64,000 nucleotides of DNA from Nymphaea colorata (GCF_008831285.2 NC_045150.1:10492001-10556000), one strand, 5' to 3'; positions 22,031 through 34,461 are shown, counted from the stretch's first letter. Notes: a model not told the origin generated them from the letters alone. Program-made: numbers and translations.

Positions 22031-23851
22031 CAGTCTGTAGTAAATAAAGATGTTCTCTGTTAAGCTGTGAGATTCTTACTCAACTTGGTAGTGCTAAATT
22101 TGTGCCATCAATTGCTTTTTGTATTTCATATTTGTGGTCTTACAGTTACATGAAATAAGTTAAAGCCACTATTACTTTGAGACTCTCATCTCCCCTTTGA
22201 TGCGCACCAACTTTAAAGTGGAAAAAGGTTGGTTGCAGAGAAGGAAAAAGAGAAGAGAAGAAAGAGAAAAGGTTGGTGACATAATGATGGGAAATGATGA
22301 GATCGAAAAGTAAGTTTAAAAGAGACTGGCTAATCCAATTGTTTTTCTCTTTGTATTTCTTTTCTCGCTCATTGTACATATGTGTGTGTCTTTCTATTTG
22401 TTAATATCCCTGTTTACATCAAACCATAAGGTACGCTTTTTTTCTTACATGAAATGAAGAAATCGGACATGTGTCAAGAGACTTTGCCACATGCTGGCAT
22501 TATAAAGCAAATAGACCGTCTTCTTTTTCTTATTTACCTGTTTTGCTCTGGTCAACTTTTGTCTTTCTTTTTTTGATTGCTGGTCTTCTTTTCTCTTTCC
22601 TTTTTTTTGCATTTTTAGTAAGTTAAAAAAAATATTACAGTTTCTTGTTGGACCAATTTCTGATCTTTAATTTGTAAATGTCTAGATTAATATTAAATGT
22701 ACAGTAATAAAAAAAAAAAAATATAACTGTGACACATTGGATTGATGTCTAATTTATTAATTTCTTCGTAATCAAATTGACCAAAGATATAACATCCTAA
22801 TTCTTTGAATCATAGTTCTTGTTGATGTATAAGTGCATTTCGTCGACACACAAAAGTTTCAGAATTTCTGGGTCGTTTAGTTATAAATTAGTTTAGGTTG
22901 TGTTTGTTTCATCTAGGATCTCAAATCTATGGATTTATGATCCAACCACCTACCCCCCTCCACTCATCTGACTTGAAATCCATAGTTGTTGACAAGTAGC
23001 AAGGATTTAAAATCTATGTTACCGAAACTAAGGATCTCCCAAAACATACCTTTTTATGCAGCTTTGAATCTAAGATCTGAGGCTATCAAACAGAACCTCA
23101 GGCTGGAAAAGTGAAATGACGGAGTAGCAACTCTTATCGTTTAACTGCATCTTGGAGATGACTAGTTAAATAAAAGCAGTTGGTTCAAGTGCAGTACTTG
23201 TGGAAATATCTGAAAAAATTAGTCATGATCATATATAGAGCAACCTGCAGTTAACAAGCTTTAATCTGCAAAATTTTTTATGAAGGAATATCATCAACCT
23301 TATTAAAGGAATACAAATTCGACTCACATCTTAATAGACCAATCTGCATATAATTAATAGACCAATTTACATATAATTTCATCTGTTCATTTCATTTCAA
23401 CGCTCCATAGTTTCAGGCAAAATACAAGTATAAAAATGGTCGAATGGTGACTCTCACTATAAAGTTACCCAGCCATTTAACCAAAGCTGGCATCCATCTA
23501 GTGCAGATATTGGAGGGTTAAGAAAAAAACATGGAAAAAATATAAAAACAAATATTAGACGACGACAATGTCTATTTTTGTTTTCTCTTTGTTTTTTTCT
23601 TAGTCATCTGCTATGATAAATCAGATGGTCATGGTTAGATGGCTGAATGACTCAAACAACTAGATCACCATTCAATCTTTCTATACATAAAACACCTAAC
23701 CACTTATATGGTCAGATGATATATTTGTGAGTGACAATTGCTTGACCACATACTTTAACAGCAAAATGTATCTTTTATGAAAGTTTTTAGCAACATAAAA
23801 AAAAAAAAGAATGTATGACCATATCGGTAGCTGATTCGTTTCAATTCTCTT

Positions 23852-23853
23852 TA

Positions 23854-23912
<59 letters not shown>
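23852..23912. repeat. (TC)n(TA)n compound microsatellite
   Basis: A TC run to 23880, then alternating AT to 23912. The Ser-Leu and Ile-Tyr open frame through it is an artefact. Confidence 0.9.
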
Positions 23913-23914
<2 letters not shown>

Positions 23915-25441
23915 TGCAACTCTCTATGCTATTTAAAAATCTGAGAATCCTACTACTATTAATTGGATCTTATTTCGGTCACCAAACCAGACTATTAAGT
24001 CTATCGGATTCAGATACGTAACTGACAAAGAAGATCTATTGACATTCGCTTGCACTGAATTCCAATTATTCCATTACGCAATGTGGTTTGGACGAATATA
24101 ATCAGTCACGTCATAATATTTCACAAGCAAATTCCCAAAATATTAATGCTGGTATATTCCTGAAATTCACCGTCTGCTGGTTACAACTTGCTTTATGTAA
24201 TTCTCAAAATAATATTAAAACTTTTAAAAATAATTGTATCTTTAATATCAAGTTGACCAGAATAATCTTATTTTTTACATTATTTAGAGATTCATATGCC
24301 CCAAGTTCCAACTTAGTTTGAGTCAACGCCGGCCTCACCTGGATAATCTTTGTCTGCAATCCGTCATCCAAGTATTATTGAAAATTATTAATTGGGCACG
24401 TGATGTACCTACCCCTTAAATTTTATTTTATTTTCTTTTTTTTTCTTTTTTGTAGTTTTGGTCTGACATGTTTGGTGTAAGAAAGCATGTCATCACAATG
24501 GTTGCGCCTGATGCCATGGCAACATAATGTTTATGACAAATACAATGTTTGATTTATACATGTTTTGTCATCCGCAATATTATATGCAGCACATTCGTTT
24601 GATTTTATACTTCTGTCATCTTTCGATATGCATAATAAAAACCAGATTGCAATGATTACAATGTATTTTTTTCAATTTAACCTTACAGATATGATCTTAA
24701 GAATAAATTATTAGAAAGCATATATGAAATTAATCATTTTTTAAATTAATAAGTTATTGGGAAACATATAATAAATTGATCATTTAACTATCTGTATATT
24801 TATAACAAGTCAAATTGAATGGCTTTCCTTATAGAGTGACGGCATTTTCACGCAAGATGGAACAACCCTACTTTTAAAGGAATTTTCTGGCTTTCTTGCT
24901 TTCTTGAAACTACACAGTCGTTATGATGCTAAGAATTCATGAGCAGCTTTTGTCTATAGCAAGTAAATAAATGTGAGTCTCGCCATACGAAAGTATGTTC
25001 TTGGATGGTTTCGTGTTTAACTTCAAGAGACGTAGCATACCACAGCATATCAGCGTTAAAGTTTTAACGAAATAACGACACAAACCGTAGACATTGTGTA
25101 GTTAAGTGGCAGATAAAACAGTCAAAGAGCACATTGTGTTATGCGTCATAAAATTTCATGTCAAAGTGTTGGCATATTCCGTGGCCATTATGCTTACCTA
25201 AACCAGCTTATGTTGCAACAAATTCAATCAACACACCATGGCCATTTCATCCGTAATAGTGTAGGCAACGGGACTTGTAGTGGTGGAGTTTTAGCTGTCA
25301 CGATTACCTATTAGCAACAGAATTGTGAGTATCAGCGACTGTCAAAGCCTAGATAATATTCATAATTGCCATGTAGACATATATAACTTAACCTTAAAGC
25401 TTAAACGGAGGGGAAAACATCCTTAAATCGAAACACATACA

Positions 25442-25447
25442 TTTATT
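25442..25447 (-). promoter_or_regulatory. Candidate poly(A) signal AATAAA, protease copy 2
   Basis: AATAAA on the minus strand about 235 bases past the stop codon. The equivalent position in copy 3 also has AATAAA (48251-48256), which supports an ancestral signal. Confidence 0.4.
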
Positions 25448-25575
25448 GTACATGGAAAACTAACACCATCGACTACATGACAATCAGATCTTCCATTGGC
25501 ATAAAACACAATTAAGCAGCGTCCAAAGCTGCCAATAGTAGACCAATACAGAGATCATCACAATAGAAACTATAC

Positions 25576-25590
25576 ATATATATATATATA

Positions 25591-25674
<84 letters not shown>
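25576..25674. repeat. (TA)n microsatellite adjoining protease copy 2 stop codon
   Basis: About 100 bases of nearly pure TA, starting five bases beyond the TAA stop on the minus strand. Copy 3 has a shorter TA tract at the same place. Confidence 0.9.
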
Positions 25675-25677
<3 letters not shown>

Positions 25678-25678
25678 A

Positions 25679-26528
25679 TTAACCTTGTGTACATTCAGCT
25701 GGTGCAAGAGAAAGCAGCCTCTTCCCCAAATCATACTTCACATGCATGTTCGGCTGCACAACATTCCCGAAGATGGGCACCTCTCCGTCTTTAATGGCGA
25801 AGCAGGCGATTACACTTTCAACCATCCTAAAGATATTTAAAGGTGGCAGCTTCCAGTCTGCATTGGCGAAATGAAAGGTCATCTCCGGCAACCCTTCATA
25901 TGGATCACCATTATTCTCTACATGGTGACACAGATAATCCTGTTTAACTGGCACCATTGTCAAACAAGAGCGTTTCCGAGGCCAGTATCACTTCTACGAA
26001 GGATTTGTCCTCATAGGAATATATGAATCCGCAAAGTTGGTTGATAGTGCAACCATGAATGGGCAGTTCCATGCAAGAGCTGGCAGAGCAGGTCTGGCTC
26101 TTGTAGGTGGATGACTGAAGTGGATCAAACATTGATGTTTGGCCGGAGCAGGAGTCACAAGGACGGCACATCGTCCATATGAGGTTGCTAACAGTGACGA
26201 GAGTGGCCCAGTAGAGGTGGGATGGTGTACCAAGTGAGAGTTTCATGAGATACTAGCCGAAGCCTGGCATCACTGGGCTGGAGATTATGCTGTTGGTATT
26301 GGCAAACCGTGAAGCATTGCAGCGGGAGGACAGAGCCGCCTGCTTTGCTCGTAGAGCTAGAGTGGATAAAGGGTCATAAAGAGGTGACAGAGATGAGTCT
26401 CAATGAATGAGGTCTATAGAAAAGCCGAGAGGTTTGGAAGCGAATATGGTGGTAAGGTTAGGCAGTATTGCAAGCGGGAGCAGCTGGAGGAGGAGGCGGA
26501 ATGGTAAGGAGGAGAAGAAGGCAGCCAT
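25679..26528 (-). pseudogene. CDR1/nepenthesin-like aspartic protease copy 2, internally deleted
   Basis: Starts with MAAFFSSLPF and a hydrophobic signal segment at 26528, ends with NMHVKYDLGKRLLSLAPAEC and a TAA at 25679. Defects on reading inward: TGA at 26400-26402 after DLIH, TAG at 26253-26255 in place of the Glu before YLMKLSLGTPS, and the first active site changed from DTGS to VTVS, losing the catalytic Asp. An internal deletion joins the N-terminal lobe (to FDNGA) straight to VKQDYLC near the C-terminus, removing the second active site. The junction is out of frame. The break falls at GGCACC (25950-25955), the same place copy 1 breaks. Confidence 0.88.
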
Positions 26529-27640
26529 GGTGAGGGCTAAATGGTTGCTGTATTAAGGAGAAATGTGTTGATATTTATAATGGAAGTCATAGTTAAGGTC
26601 GGACTGACGAAGGGAAGGATTTGGATTTGGAAATTGTGGAGAAAAGAAACATGTGGCCGATCACAATGGAGAAAAGTTAGTAGCATCTTCCAATGGTTAA
26701 GCTTTGGTAAATCTCAAAGTGGCTTCTTGGACTTCCACAATTTTTTTTTTTTTGTGTGTCTTTTCATTTGACTCTGCACAATCAAGATCTGAATATTACT
26801 GTTGAAGAGTTTTCAGTCACAAACATTTGAAGACTCTCAAACACAAATATTTGAAGGAAGGACGCAGACACTTTAACATATTACCTAAGGTGACCGCAAT
26901 AACTGCTGAATATGTTGGAAGAAGAGATTGTCCTAGTGGTATTTCAAAAATTTTTTTTTATCAGTGTTGCCTTTGTAAGGCAATAAGGCATGGTAGTCCC
27001 TGCTCCAAAACCTGTCAATTGACCTCATTAAACCATGAACCTTGAAGTGGTTGAAAATGAAAATCTCTCTCCCACACGCTCCTCTCTCTATACATATATA
27101 TGCAGACGTCATTCCACCCCATGATGTTACGGGTTCTCATATGCTGATAGTTCATTGGGCAGAGGATCATGCGCTGAGGGTTTGCAGGTATGCTATGGTC
27201 ATTTTGGCCATATCATTCTATGCCTCTTTTATATTTTTATATATATAGCAGAAAATTAAATGGTGACTTTGATTCTTCAAAGTTAACGACTATTTGATTC
27301 ATTATAATGAATGGACGACAGAATACTAAAAAGAAAAAAGTGCTAGGTATTTTCGTCATCTAATATTAGTTTACACTTTCTTTCTCTGCATCTTTATCTC
27401 AACCGTTAAGTGGGTGAATGTGGATATGGGCTGAATATATATATATATATATATATATACTGATCATATCTATTGAATGCTGGATCTTGACTGGTCCTTA
27501 AAAATTAAAAACCTGTCATTAAAAAAGTAACAACAATTTATCTTGCGGCAATAGTGCATGATGATTTTGCCAACTATTTATCATACTTCCAGGCTTTTCA
27601 TTTTACTCATCTGATAACATTATCTAGCATGTTTGAATGT
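25950..27640 (-). repeat. Segmental duplication, unit 2
   Basis: Collinear partner of 19643-21240, covering protease 5' coding sequence, leader, promoter and about 1 kb upstream. It ends against dispersed family copy A at about 27640. Confidence 0.8.
26572..26579 (-). promoter_or_regulatory. Putative TATA box of protease copy 2
   Basis: TATAAATA on the minus strand, 43 bases upstream of the start codon and aligned with the element at 20258-20265. Confidence 0.5.
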
Positions 27641-28345
27641 TATATATATATATAGACATACACACACACACATACACACATATATATATATTGCCACTAG
27701 AATTGCTTTGTTTGATGCTTCTAGTATGCTTTCTATATGGAAAGATGCCTAACCTGACCCTACAAATAACAGACATTATCTATGTCTACAGATGACCTTG
27801 CACAATTATATGTGCTGATATTCTAAACTTGTCATGATTCATTATTTATTTTCCGATGGTGAAATAAGTACATTTTATTTAGGATCTTGCTCACCTGACG
27901 CTAGGAAAGATCTCTATAGAATGTACTGATTTTTTTAATTGGGTCAGTCTTAACACAAAAAATAGGGTCGATTGAATGCTAGTTGGGTCTGGCCCGTGGC
28001 GATCATTTACCAAAGAAACATTCAATTTATGAGTCATTTGACCCAAATCATGAAAATGTTTAATTGATAACATAATTTTTCTGGTCTGACTAAGAAAAAA
28101 ACAGATGGCTATTCATTGTCAGACACTTCCAAGATTTTATTATCTAGCTAGCCATAGCTTCAACTTCATCCACATTTTCTTTTCCTTTCGTTCCTTCTCT
28201 GCCTGCAAATCAAAATCAAGTTCTTAATTAAGTATCAACTTCATCCATATTTTCTTTTCCTTTCGTGCCTTCCCAACCTGCAAATCAAAATAAAGTTCTT
28301 AATTAAATGTTAAAATTAATCATTATTAAAAATTAATTTCTATTT
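27640..28345 (-). repeat. Dispersed non-coding family, copy A (inverted)
   Basis: The reverse complement matches 34470-34983 in copy B and 53605-54000 in copy D. Shared phrases include GACCCAACTAGCATTCA, CATCTGTAGACATAGATAATGTCTG and ATGATTTGGGT.AAATGACTC. The (TA)n(CA)n tract at 27641-27691 corresponds to the (TA)n(GT)n tract in copy B, so the microsatellite is part of the family. No protein is encoded. Confidence 0.75.
28160..28309. repeat. Tandem duplication, two 75-bp units
   Basis: TCAACTTCATCCA.ATTTTC recurs at 28160 and 28235, with TTTTCCTTTCGT.CCTTC and CCTGCAAATCAAAAT following in each. It lies inside dispersed copy A; copies B and D are not duplicated here. Confidence 0.8.
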
Positions 28346-29265
28346 GAAGTAGGACTTGGAAACAACCACATTTCTATCAACCCATCCACCTACAATTTCT
28401 TCCCTTTCTGCACCAAATTTCCATATCAATTCTTCATATGGAACAACCTCCCTGATAGTAGTAGCTTTATTTTCCTGCTCAATTTTTGCCAGCCCCCTCG
28501 ACAACTGCTCTTTTGAGGGTCTTGTAAGCATATTGTATGGTAAGGTATTGGAAGCATATTGTAAATTTATTTTTGTAATTTGTTTGCAACTAAAAAAATC
28601 CTAAAAATAGCGATAATTCAGAAAAAATCTAGAAAAATGTTTTCTATATAAAAGAACTCATTACAATATCACACACATAATAAGTATTCATAAATCTTCA
28701 TCTATGGACATAATGATAACGACAAGATTAAGATGATAAAAATTGAGGTCTTAAAGACTTACAATATATGTTTTACTGTTTTTACATCATATTATCAAAC
28801 AATTAAAATAAGCAACCTATCTATTCATCTTCTTCACCTTTATTATAATATTCAAACTCATTTTGCTTCATTGTCTTCATCCCCTTCAAGTGGAACGTCC
28901 TCACCAGCATATGGAGGCTCACCTTCTTCAATGTTCAAAAGGAGTAGGCCACAATGAGGCCTCCATCCTTTCACATCAAATTCCTGAGATGATCATTACT
29001 GCTCAGAGTGTCATTGTCAAAATTCAAAAGCAATTGAAAATTCCAAATAATGGCTATTAATGGTGCTAGGGTCACTCTCAAAAAGCATGTTTTTTCTTCC
29101 AGAAGCCACAATTCGTCATCTGTTCACTTCAAGCCTTCCAAGATAGTCAAACAAACTGAAACATTCATCTCCAAAATATTTTTATGGTATGACAAATGAC
29201 AACTGAAATTTCCATGTGGTGAAACATGAAGAGGTAATCAGTAATCTGTGGCTCGAGGTGATCTC
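28346..29265. other. Intergenic, nothing recognised
   Basis: AT-rich sequence with short open frames lacking any domain. Confidence 0.4.
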
Positions 29266-29441
29266 CGTGGCAGAGCTACATCTGGTGTGGGCAATTACCG
29301 ACATCAGCCTACAAATTTTGCCTTATTTACATATGTAAACATAATTGAATTTAGTTTTTTTTTTTTCATATGAGTGCCCCTTCAAGTTTAAAATTTAAAC
29401 TTAGAATGCCCCTCAATCAGAAATTTCTAGCTCTGACACTG
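29266..29441. mobile_element. hAT-like MITE, 176 bp
   Basis: Flanked by GTGATCTC (29258-29265) and GTGGTCTC (29442-29449), an 8-bp target duplication with one mismatch. The ends are CGTGGCAGAGCTAC and, inward from the right, CAGTGTCAGAGCTAG. The interior is non-coding. It is related to the elements at 36210 and to the fragment at 5710. Confidence 0.75.
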
Positions 29442-30429
29442 GTGGTCTCCCTATCTATTAGTTCCATTCGCATGAAAAACTGGACTTTACTTGTTAAACG
29501 ATAGCATGACATTTTCAATTTGCAATCAAAATTGGAAATCATTGATGAGATGCAAGTTTGAATGGTAAGAAATAATTTATGGAAACATTATTGTATCTTA
29601 TCAAGTTATTTAAGGGTCCCTATCAATAGGATGTGGGAATGGATTCCTTGGATGAAGGCCTTCACACATTTTAATGGTTGCATAGATAAACCCTGAGGTC
29701 ATAAACATATTTGGTTTGCTTGGCCTTTTACATTAAGTACTCCATTGCTAAAGTTTTATCTTTCATTATTAATTTTTATGGTGATAAATTATTTAAAAGT
29801 CATTTAAGTAAAACATATATATATATATATATATATAATAAATGTTTTGCTACATATAAAATAGGTTTATGCAACCCCTGGAATCCAGCCGTATAATTGA
29901 ATCAAATATATTTTACTTGCATAATAAGTTCTAGAGTGTTTGATGTCTTATTGCAAACCAACTTAAATTCTTTCTTTTTTTTTTCGTAATGCAGTCTAAA
30001 GAAGCATGGTTTGAACAATTCATTTCCTTTCTATTCAAACAAGCTTTTATAATTATTTGTTTCTTTCATTTTGTTTCCTCTCCCTTTCTCCACAATTCCT
30101 TTCTTTTCCTTTCTATTCTTTTCCTTTTTATCCTACTTTCCCTCCATCGAGCACTTTGAAATGACCTTATATAAGAAGTTACATGGGGAAATAGGTCGCT
30201 ACTGCTGTACACTTGTAGCTCCTTTTATCTTGAGAATCAGGACAATCACAGTGCTATTAAACTTCTTCACCATTCTTCTTATTCCAAAGAAAAGTTCAAC
30301 CATCTTGATTATGTCATGACTGATTACTCTTTGGTACTGTTGAAAAAGGGACATGAAGGATCCATTATGTACTGAAGCACTCTCCGCTTTCAAACTAAAG
30401 TTGCATACTTCACTTCTTTTGCTAAAACA
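29442..30429. other. Intergenic, nothing recognised
   Basis: AT-rich with a short (TA)n tract near 29816-29837 and a pyrimidine-rich stretch near 30055-30145. No coding sequence was recognised. Confidence 0.4.
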
Positions 30430-33400
30430 GGTCTTACGAGGAAAGTATTTATTGGGTCGGCCCTAGGGTCAAAAGGCAGCCCTTGGCCCCGACTCAATAT
30501 GGGCTGGGTACCTGTTAGGACGAGACCCGGCATCGACCAAGACCTTTGCCAGATGCCGATCCTCTCCCAATTTCTCTCGGAAGAGCCGTTGGACAAAACT
30601 AAAAACAAGTTATTTACAAGATGAATACCCAGCCGGACAGCAACCCCGGCTCAAAAATCCTTGGGAAGTAAAATACAGGAGAGGTTACCCACCCAAAAGC
30701 TTGAACCTACTACAAATTGCTAGAAGGTTGTGAGGCAAGTACAAGCGCGATCAATACATGAATATCTCTCTTCAATCAACAAACCATTCAAGCATGCACA
30801 TCCAACACATCCTGTCATACATGCCTAGGACGGCCAAACCATACCCAAGCCCGTAGGTGGTCAGGCAGCCCACGGTCATGTTTTAGGCACTTGTGCCTCC
30901 AAGGTACCACTGTGGATGCCAAGGCTATTGCCGGGTATAAAGCAAAAGACCCAAAGAATCCCATTGTTATACGGATGGAAGAAGTATACCTGCCAGTCGG
31001 TCCCGGCTTAGGGCAGCAAAGGACTCAGGTGAGAACCGGCAGCTTGGTGCTGCCCTCGAGTATTTCAGCAACCGAGGATGAAGGACTCGGCCTACCTGGC
31101 CGAGGGAAGTGAAAGCTTCTGCCGATTGCTGCTGGAATACGAGTGGGGTATCCTTCTCGGCTACGGCACTCCTTGCTGGTGATGAGTAGGCTCCCGTGGA
31201 TAGAGGCTCGGTTGCCTCGAAGGTGAAGGTGCTCCTTGATTCTGCCATAGAGGATAGGTCCGCCTTGGTGAGGATAAGTAGGAGGGTCTTGGTTGGGTTG
31301 AGCTGAGCTGGGTCTGATGTGACCTTGTCTGGGCTCAACCAAATGCTAGGCTCGGTTGTGGTTAAGAGAGGTAGGTTCGGGTATGGCTAATATGTAGGTG
31401 GCATGCAGTGAGGTTAGGTCTAAAGGGCAAGGGTAGGATGGGAATGATGGATGATTAGGTGTTAGGGTCGGTTGGTTCAAGGTGGCGACACTTCCTCTAC
31501 TTTAGGAAAGTCTCACATTGGCAACGGCTAGTGATGAGGTGGCTGCGGATTATGGCAAGAGAGTTGTGCGTAATGGATAGGAAGGACAAGGGGTCGTTAT
31601 GGAAAGGTATGGCGCGTGGAGAAATTGGAAAGCGCGTGGGGGAATGAAGGGTTGGATATGACAAGGGGTAATGGCGCATGGAAGGTTTCTTGTTTTGGAG
31701 CTAAGAGATCACGGGCTAGGATCTCCGGGCGGTTATGGAAAGTGGGGAAAGGGGAAGCGCGTGGAGGTGGCTGGCTCCTACCTTTTTGGAATGCATAGGA
31801 GTGGGACACGCTAGAGGGGGACTTGCCTTTGTGGTGGACCGTTACAAAGAGACTGTTGGCGCTCGAGGGAGGCTGCTCCATCCAATAATTCTGGCAGCGA
31901 GACTGTTGCAAAATGTGGCTGGCGGCTTGGGTTTCTCAACACCTAGCATGAGCTCTCAATGAAAAGCCAGAACTGCCCTTTACAAATTACACCTTAAGAA
32001 AATATGGTGGTTATAATCCTTGGGCAATCCTAGATTGTTTTCAGGGCAACGGCTAGCTGTTTTGGTGAGGTGTGGCCAGAAAGTTGCCGACGCACAGCCG
32101 GTCTTCATCCATCACGCACAGCTCCACCGATACTCCTCTGATTCCAGCCAAACTAGGCCAAGACACTAGTAACTAGTGGGCGTCCAAACTGATATGCATG
32201 ACTTCACACACCAGTTTTGTTGGAACCTGCCCCTTGTTCTAGCTGTGGTTGTGGCGGTTCCAGCAGCTTAGATCCAACTGAAGATTAGGATCTCGATGGC
32301 CGTCGAATGACAGCTTTCTCCCGAATCTCTTTTCCACTACAAATGTTGAATGAGGGCTGTCGGTGGTTAGAGATGTCTCGATCAAACTCAGGGTTCAGCC
32401 TTAAGATTCCGATGTAGAACTGCCCCGTGGAAAGGATAGAACCGCGCCGTCCCTAAGCAGCTTCTTCCTTCACCCGATCTAGGATCTACAACTAGTTTTG
32501 CCCTTTTAAAACCCATGGACCATGCAAGATGGGCCAGATCGTGTGCCTTAGGGCTAATTCATTCAGATCTATAGAACAACCTTCAAATGGAAGTACCAAG
32601 GGGAGAACCGGTACTTTCCTATCTTCAAAGGATGCCGGTCATCGATGCCACATAGGAAGAAATCACCCAAGTGTTGAACCTCATTCTCCTATGCAGCCTT
32701 CCCATAGATCAATCCCAGCCTCTAAACGTCCTTGTGGTTAGGATGAATGCACCGTGGATTGAATAATACCTTGCTGGTTGGGATACATAGGTGGTATGAA
32801 GAACCATTGAAGGAGGTCGCTGGTAGCCCCCTTCACGAGATCTACAACCTTGAATCCACTCGGCTATGGAAGAAAGGACATTAACAGAGAGAAGATGAAG
32901 AGAAAGAGGAAGCCATGGGTGAAACAAGAGCTCTGACCACGCCGGTTGGGGTTGGAGAAGAGCTCTGGCCACCGTCGGTTGAGAACAAGTGGAGAAGACA
33001 ATCCCCACGTGGAGAAGGAGAGTGAAAACGATACTCAATTTCTTCATTGGCATAAAATGTGTTTAGGGTTTCCCCTTTGTACAAGACTTATATACATCAA
33101 AAGTGTCTCGGTTCTAAAGCTCTAACCTGAGATGAGACAAATACAAAACGATTCTAAGTGTCTCAAACTGAGACGTTACAAAAGCAACTAAAACAAAGTG
33201 CTAAAGCAAATCAAACATGGGCACGGATGTTGATCCATTTGCGACCGCTCCAAAAGATCTCAGACTTGTGAATCCAAGGGGTAACTTACCTAGCTTCGCC
33301 CTAGGCTGCTCTGTTGTTTTGGTAAACGTTTTGACATCCGCTTTGATCTGGCCTAAACCGAGTTGTGGTCCACTATTCTGATCTTCAATCTCCACGGAAC

Positions 33401-33666
33401 TCAGCTCCAGCCAGACTCTCTCCTTTCAGCCTTTGCTGCTCCACGCTCACCTCCCACTGCAGCCACATGAGTGTTGCCTAAAGGGAATCCAAGAGTTGGT
33501 CCTTCTACCTCGCCTAGGTGCCTTGTGGTGCCACCCACTCGCGTGCGCTTGACCCGACACGCGTGGGCACCGTGGTCGACACCTTCGGCATGGTTAGCTG
33601 CCCTGCTGCCGCAGCAATGGCCCCTATCTCGCCTTCAGCCACACTACTTGCTGGCCTCGGCATGGT
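30430..33666. other. GC-richer block of unknown nature
   Basis: Base composition rises clearly compared with both flanks, and words such as CCGGCATCGACC, GGTTGCCTCGAAGG and CACCGTGGTCGACACC are common. Several open frames of 60-123 codons exist on both strands (for example 30967-31338 and 32709-33053), but none shows a domain and they overlap each other. With the LTR-like fragment at its right edge (33667-33975), it may be the body of a non-autonomous LTR element, but no paired LTRs or primer site were recognised. Confidence 0.35.
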
Positions 33667-33975
33667 TAACTTGAAAACTCTCCAATCTCCAAATTCATTT
33701 TCAAAACAAGTTCAAGTCACTTATTCAAAATGAATTTTAGTTCTGGAATCCAAAATCTCAATGCACAAGCATATAGGATTTTCATCAATAACTCGTGCAT
33801 GATGCAAGTGATCCTTCGTCTTTGGTCCAATTATCCTTGTTAAAGGTGGCAGGAACGGTTGGACCTCGTACCGACGGGCGGATCCCTTTCTCTTGAAATA
33901 TTTTCTTCAAAACCTCAATTTTTAAAGAACTTTGCTGATTCGCATTTCGACCCCCTTTGAGAAAGGGGTGGGGTG
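33667..33975 (+). repeat. LTR-like fragment, copy 2, with terminal hairpin
   Basis: Matches 14619-14940. Near the right end, ACCCCCTTTGAGAAAGGGGT forms a perfect stem with a short loop inside GCATTTCG...GGGGTGCGAAC, which extends the inverted symmetry. Copy 1 has a degenerate version (CGCCCTCGAGGACAGGGTAGG). This could be an LTR end or transcript end structure. Confidence 0.5.
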
Positions 33976-34143
33976 CGAACAGTACTCGGCTTATTGCTCA
34001 CCCTTTTGTACAACCCAATAATTTCAAACAATGAGCCATCTATGAGGCCAATTGTATTTTTGTGTCTTATTTCTTTGAGCTTAACAGTTTGCACATTGTT
34101 TAATCTATGTTCCATTTCCTATAAAATTACTTGGGGGTGCCAG

Positions 34144-34461
34144 TTTAACTAATTTCTCTCTCCCACTTGGCAGCACAAACTACTATTTAAAATAAGAATA
34201 ATTGTAGATGCAAGGGGTGAAAGAAATCCAAGTTGTTTTCAAGTTGTAGTTCAAATAGAAATTATTTTTAACGATGATTAATTCTAACATTTAATTAAGA
34301 ACTTTAACTAATTTCTCTCTCCCACTTGGCAGCACAAACTACTATTTAAAATAAGAATAATTGTAGATGCAAGGGGTGAAAGAAATCCAAGTTGTTTTCA
34401 AGTTGTAGTTCAAATAGAAATTATTTTTAATGATGATTAATTCTAACATTTAATTAAGAAC
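34144..34461. repeat. Tandem duplication, two 159-bp units
   Basis: The sequence from TTTAACTAATTTCTCTCTCC to TTAATTAAGAACTT is repeated with a period of 159 bases. Only one difference was seen (TAACGATG versus TAATGATG), so the duplication is recent. It is unique to copy B. Confidence 0.9.

Larger units (their letters stand above)
21241..25099. other. Intergenic, no gene recognised
   Basis: Long AT-rich interval. Compound microsatellites lie at 21930-22030 and 23852-23912. Short open frames (for example near 21650-21859 and 22146-22379) show no recognisable domain or codon structure. Confidence 0.45.
25100..25678 (-). repeat. 3' flank of protease copy 2, shared with copy 3
   Basis: The reverse complement matches 48070-48600: TTGGCAGC.TTGGACGCTGCTTA, CTGATTGTCATGTGG-like and CAACACAATGTG-type phrases occur in the same order. 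Both carry a TA microsatellite directly after the stop codon and an AATAAA further on. This is a decayed 3' UTR and downstream region. Confidence 0.65.

Noticed and set aside
30967-31342. 123- and 105-codon minus-strand frames
   Set aside because: Two overlapping frames in a GC-rich block with no motif; frame length is expected from composition.
32709-33053. 114-codon minus-strand frame with a hydrophobic start
   Set aside because: Looks like a signal peptide, but there is no recognised domain, no conservation evidence and the block is probably retroelement non-coding DNA.
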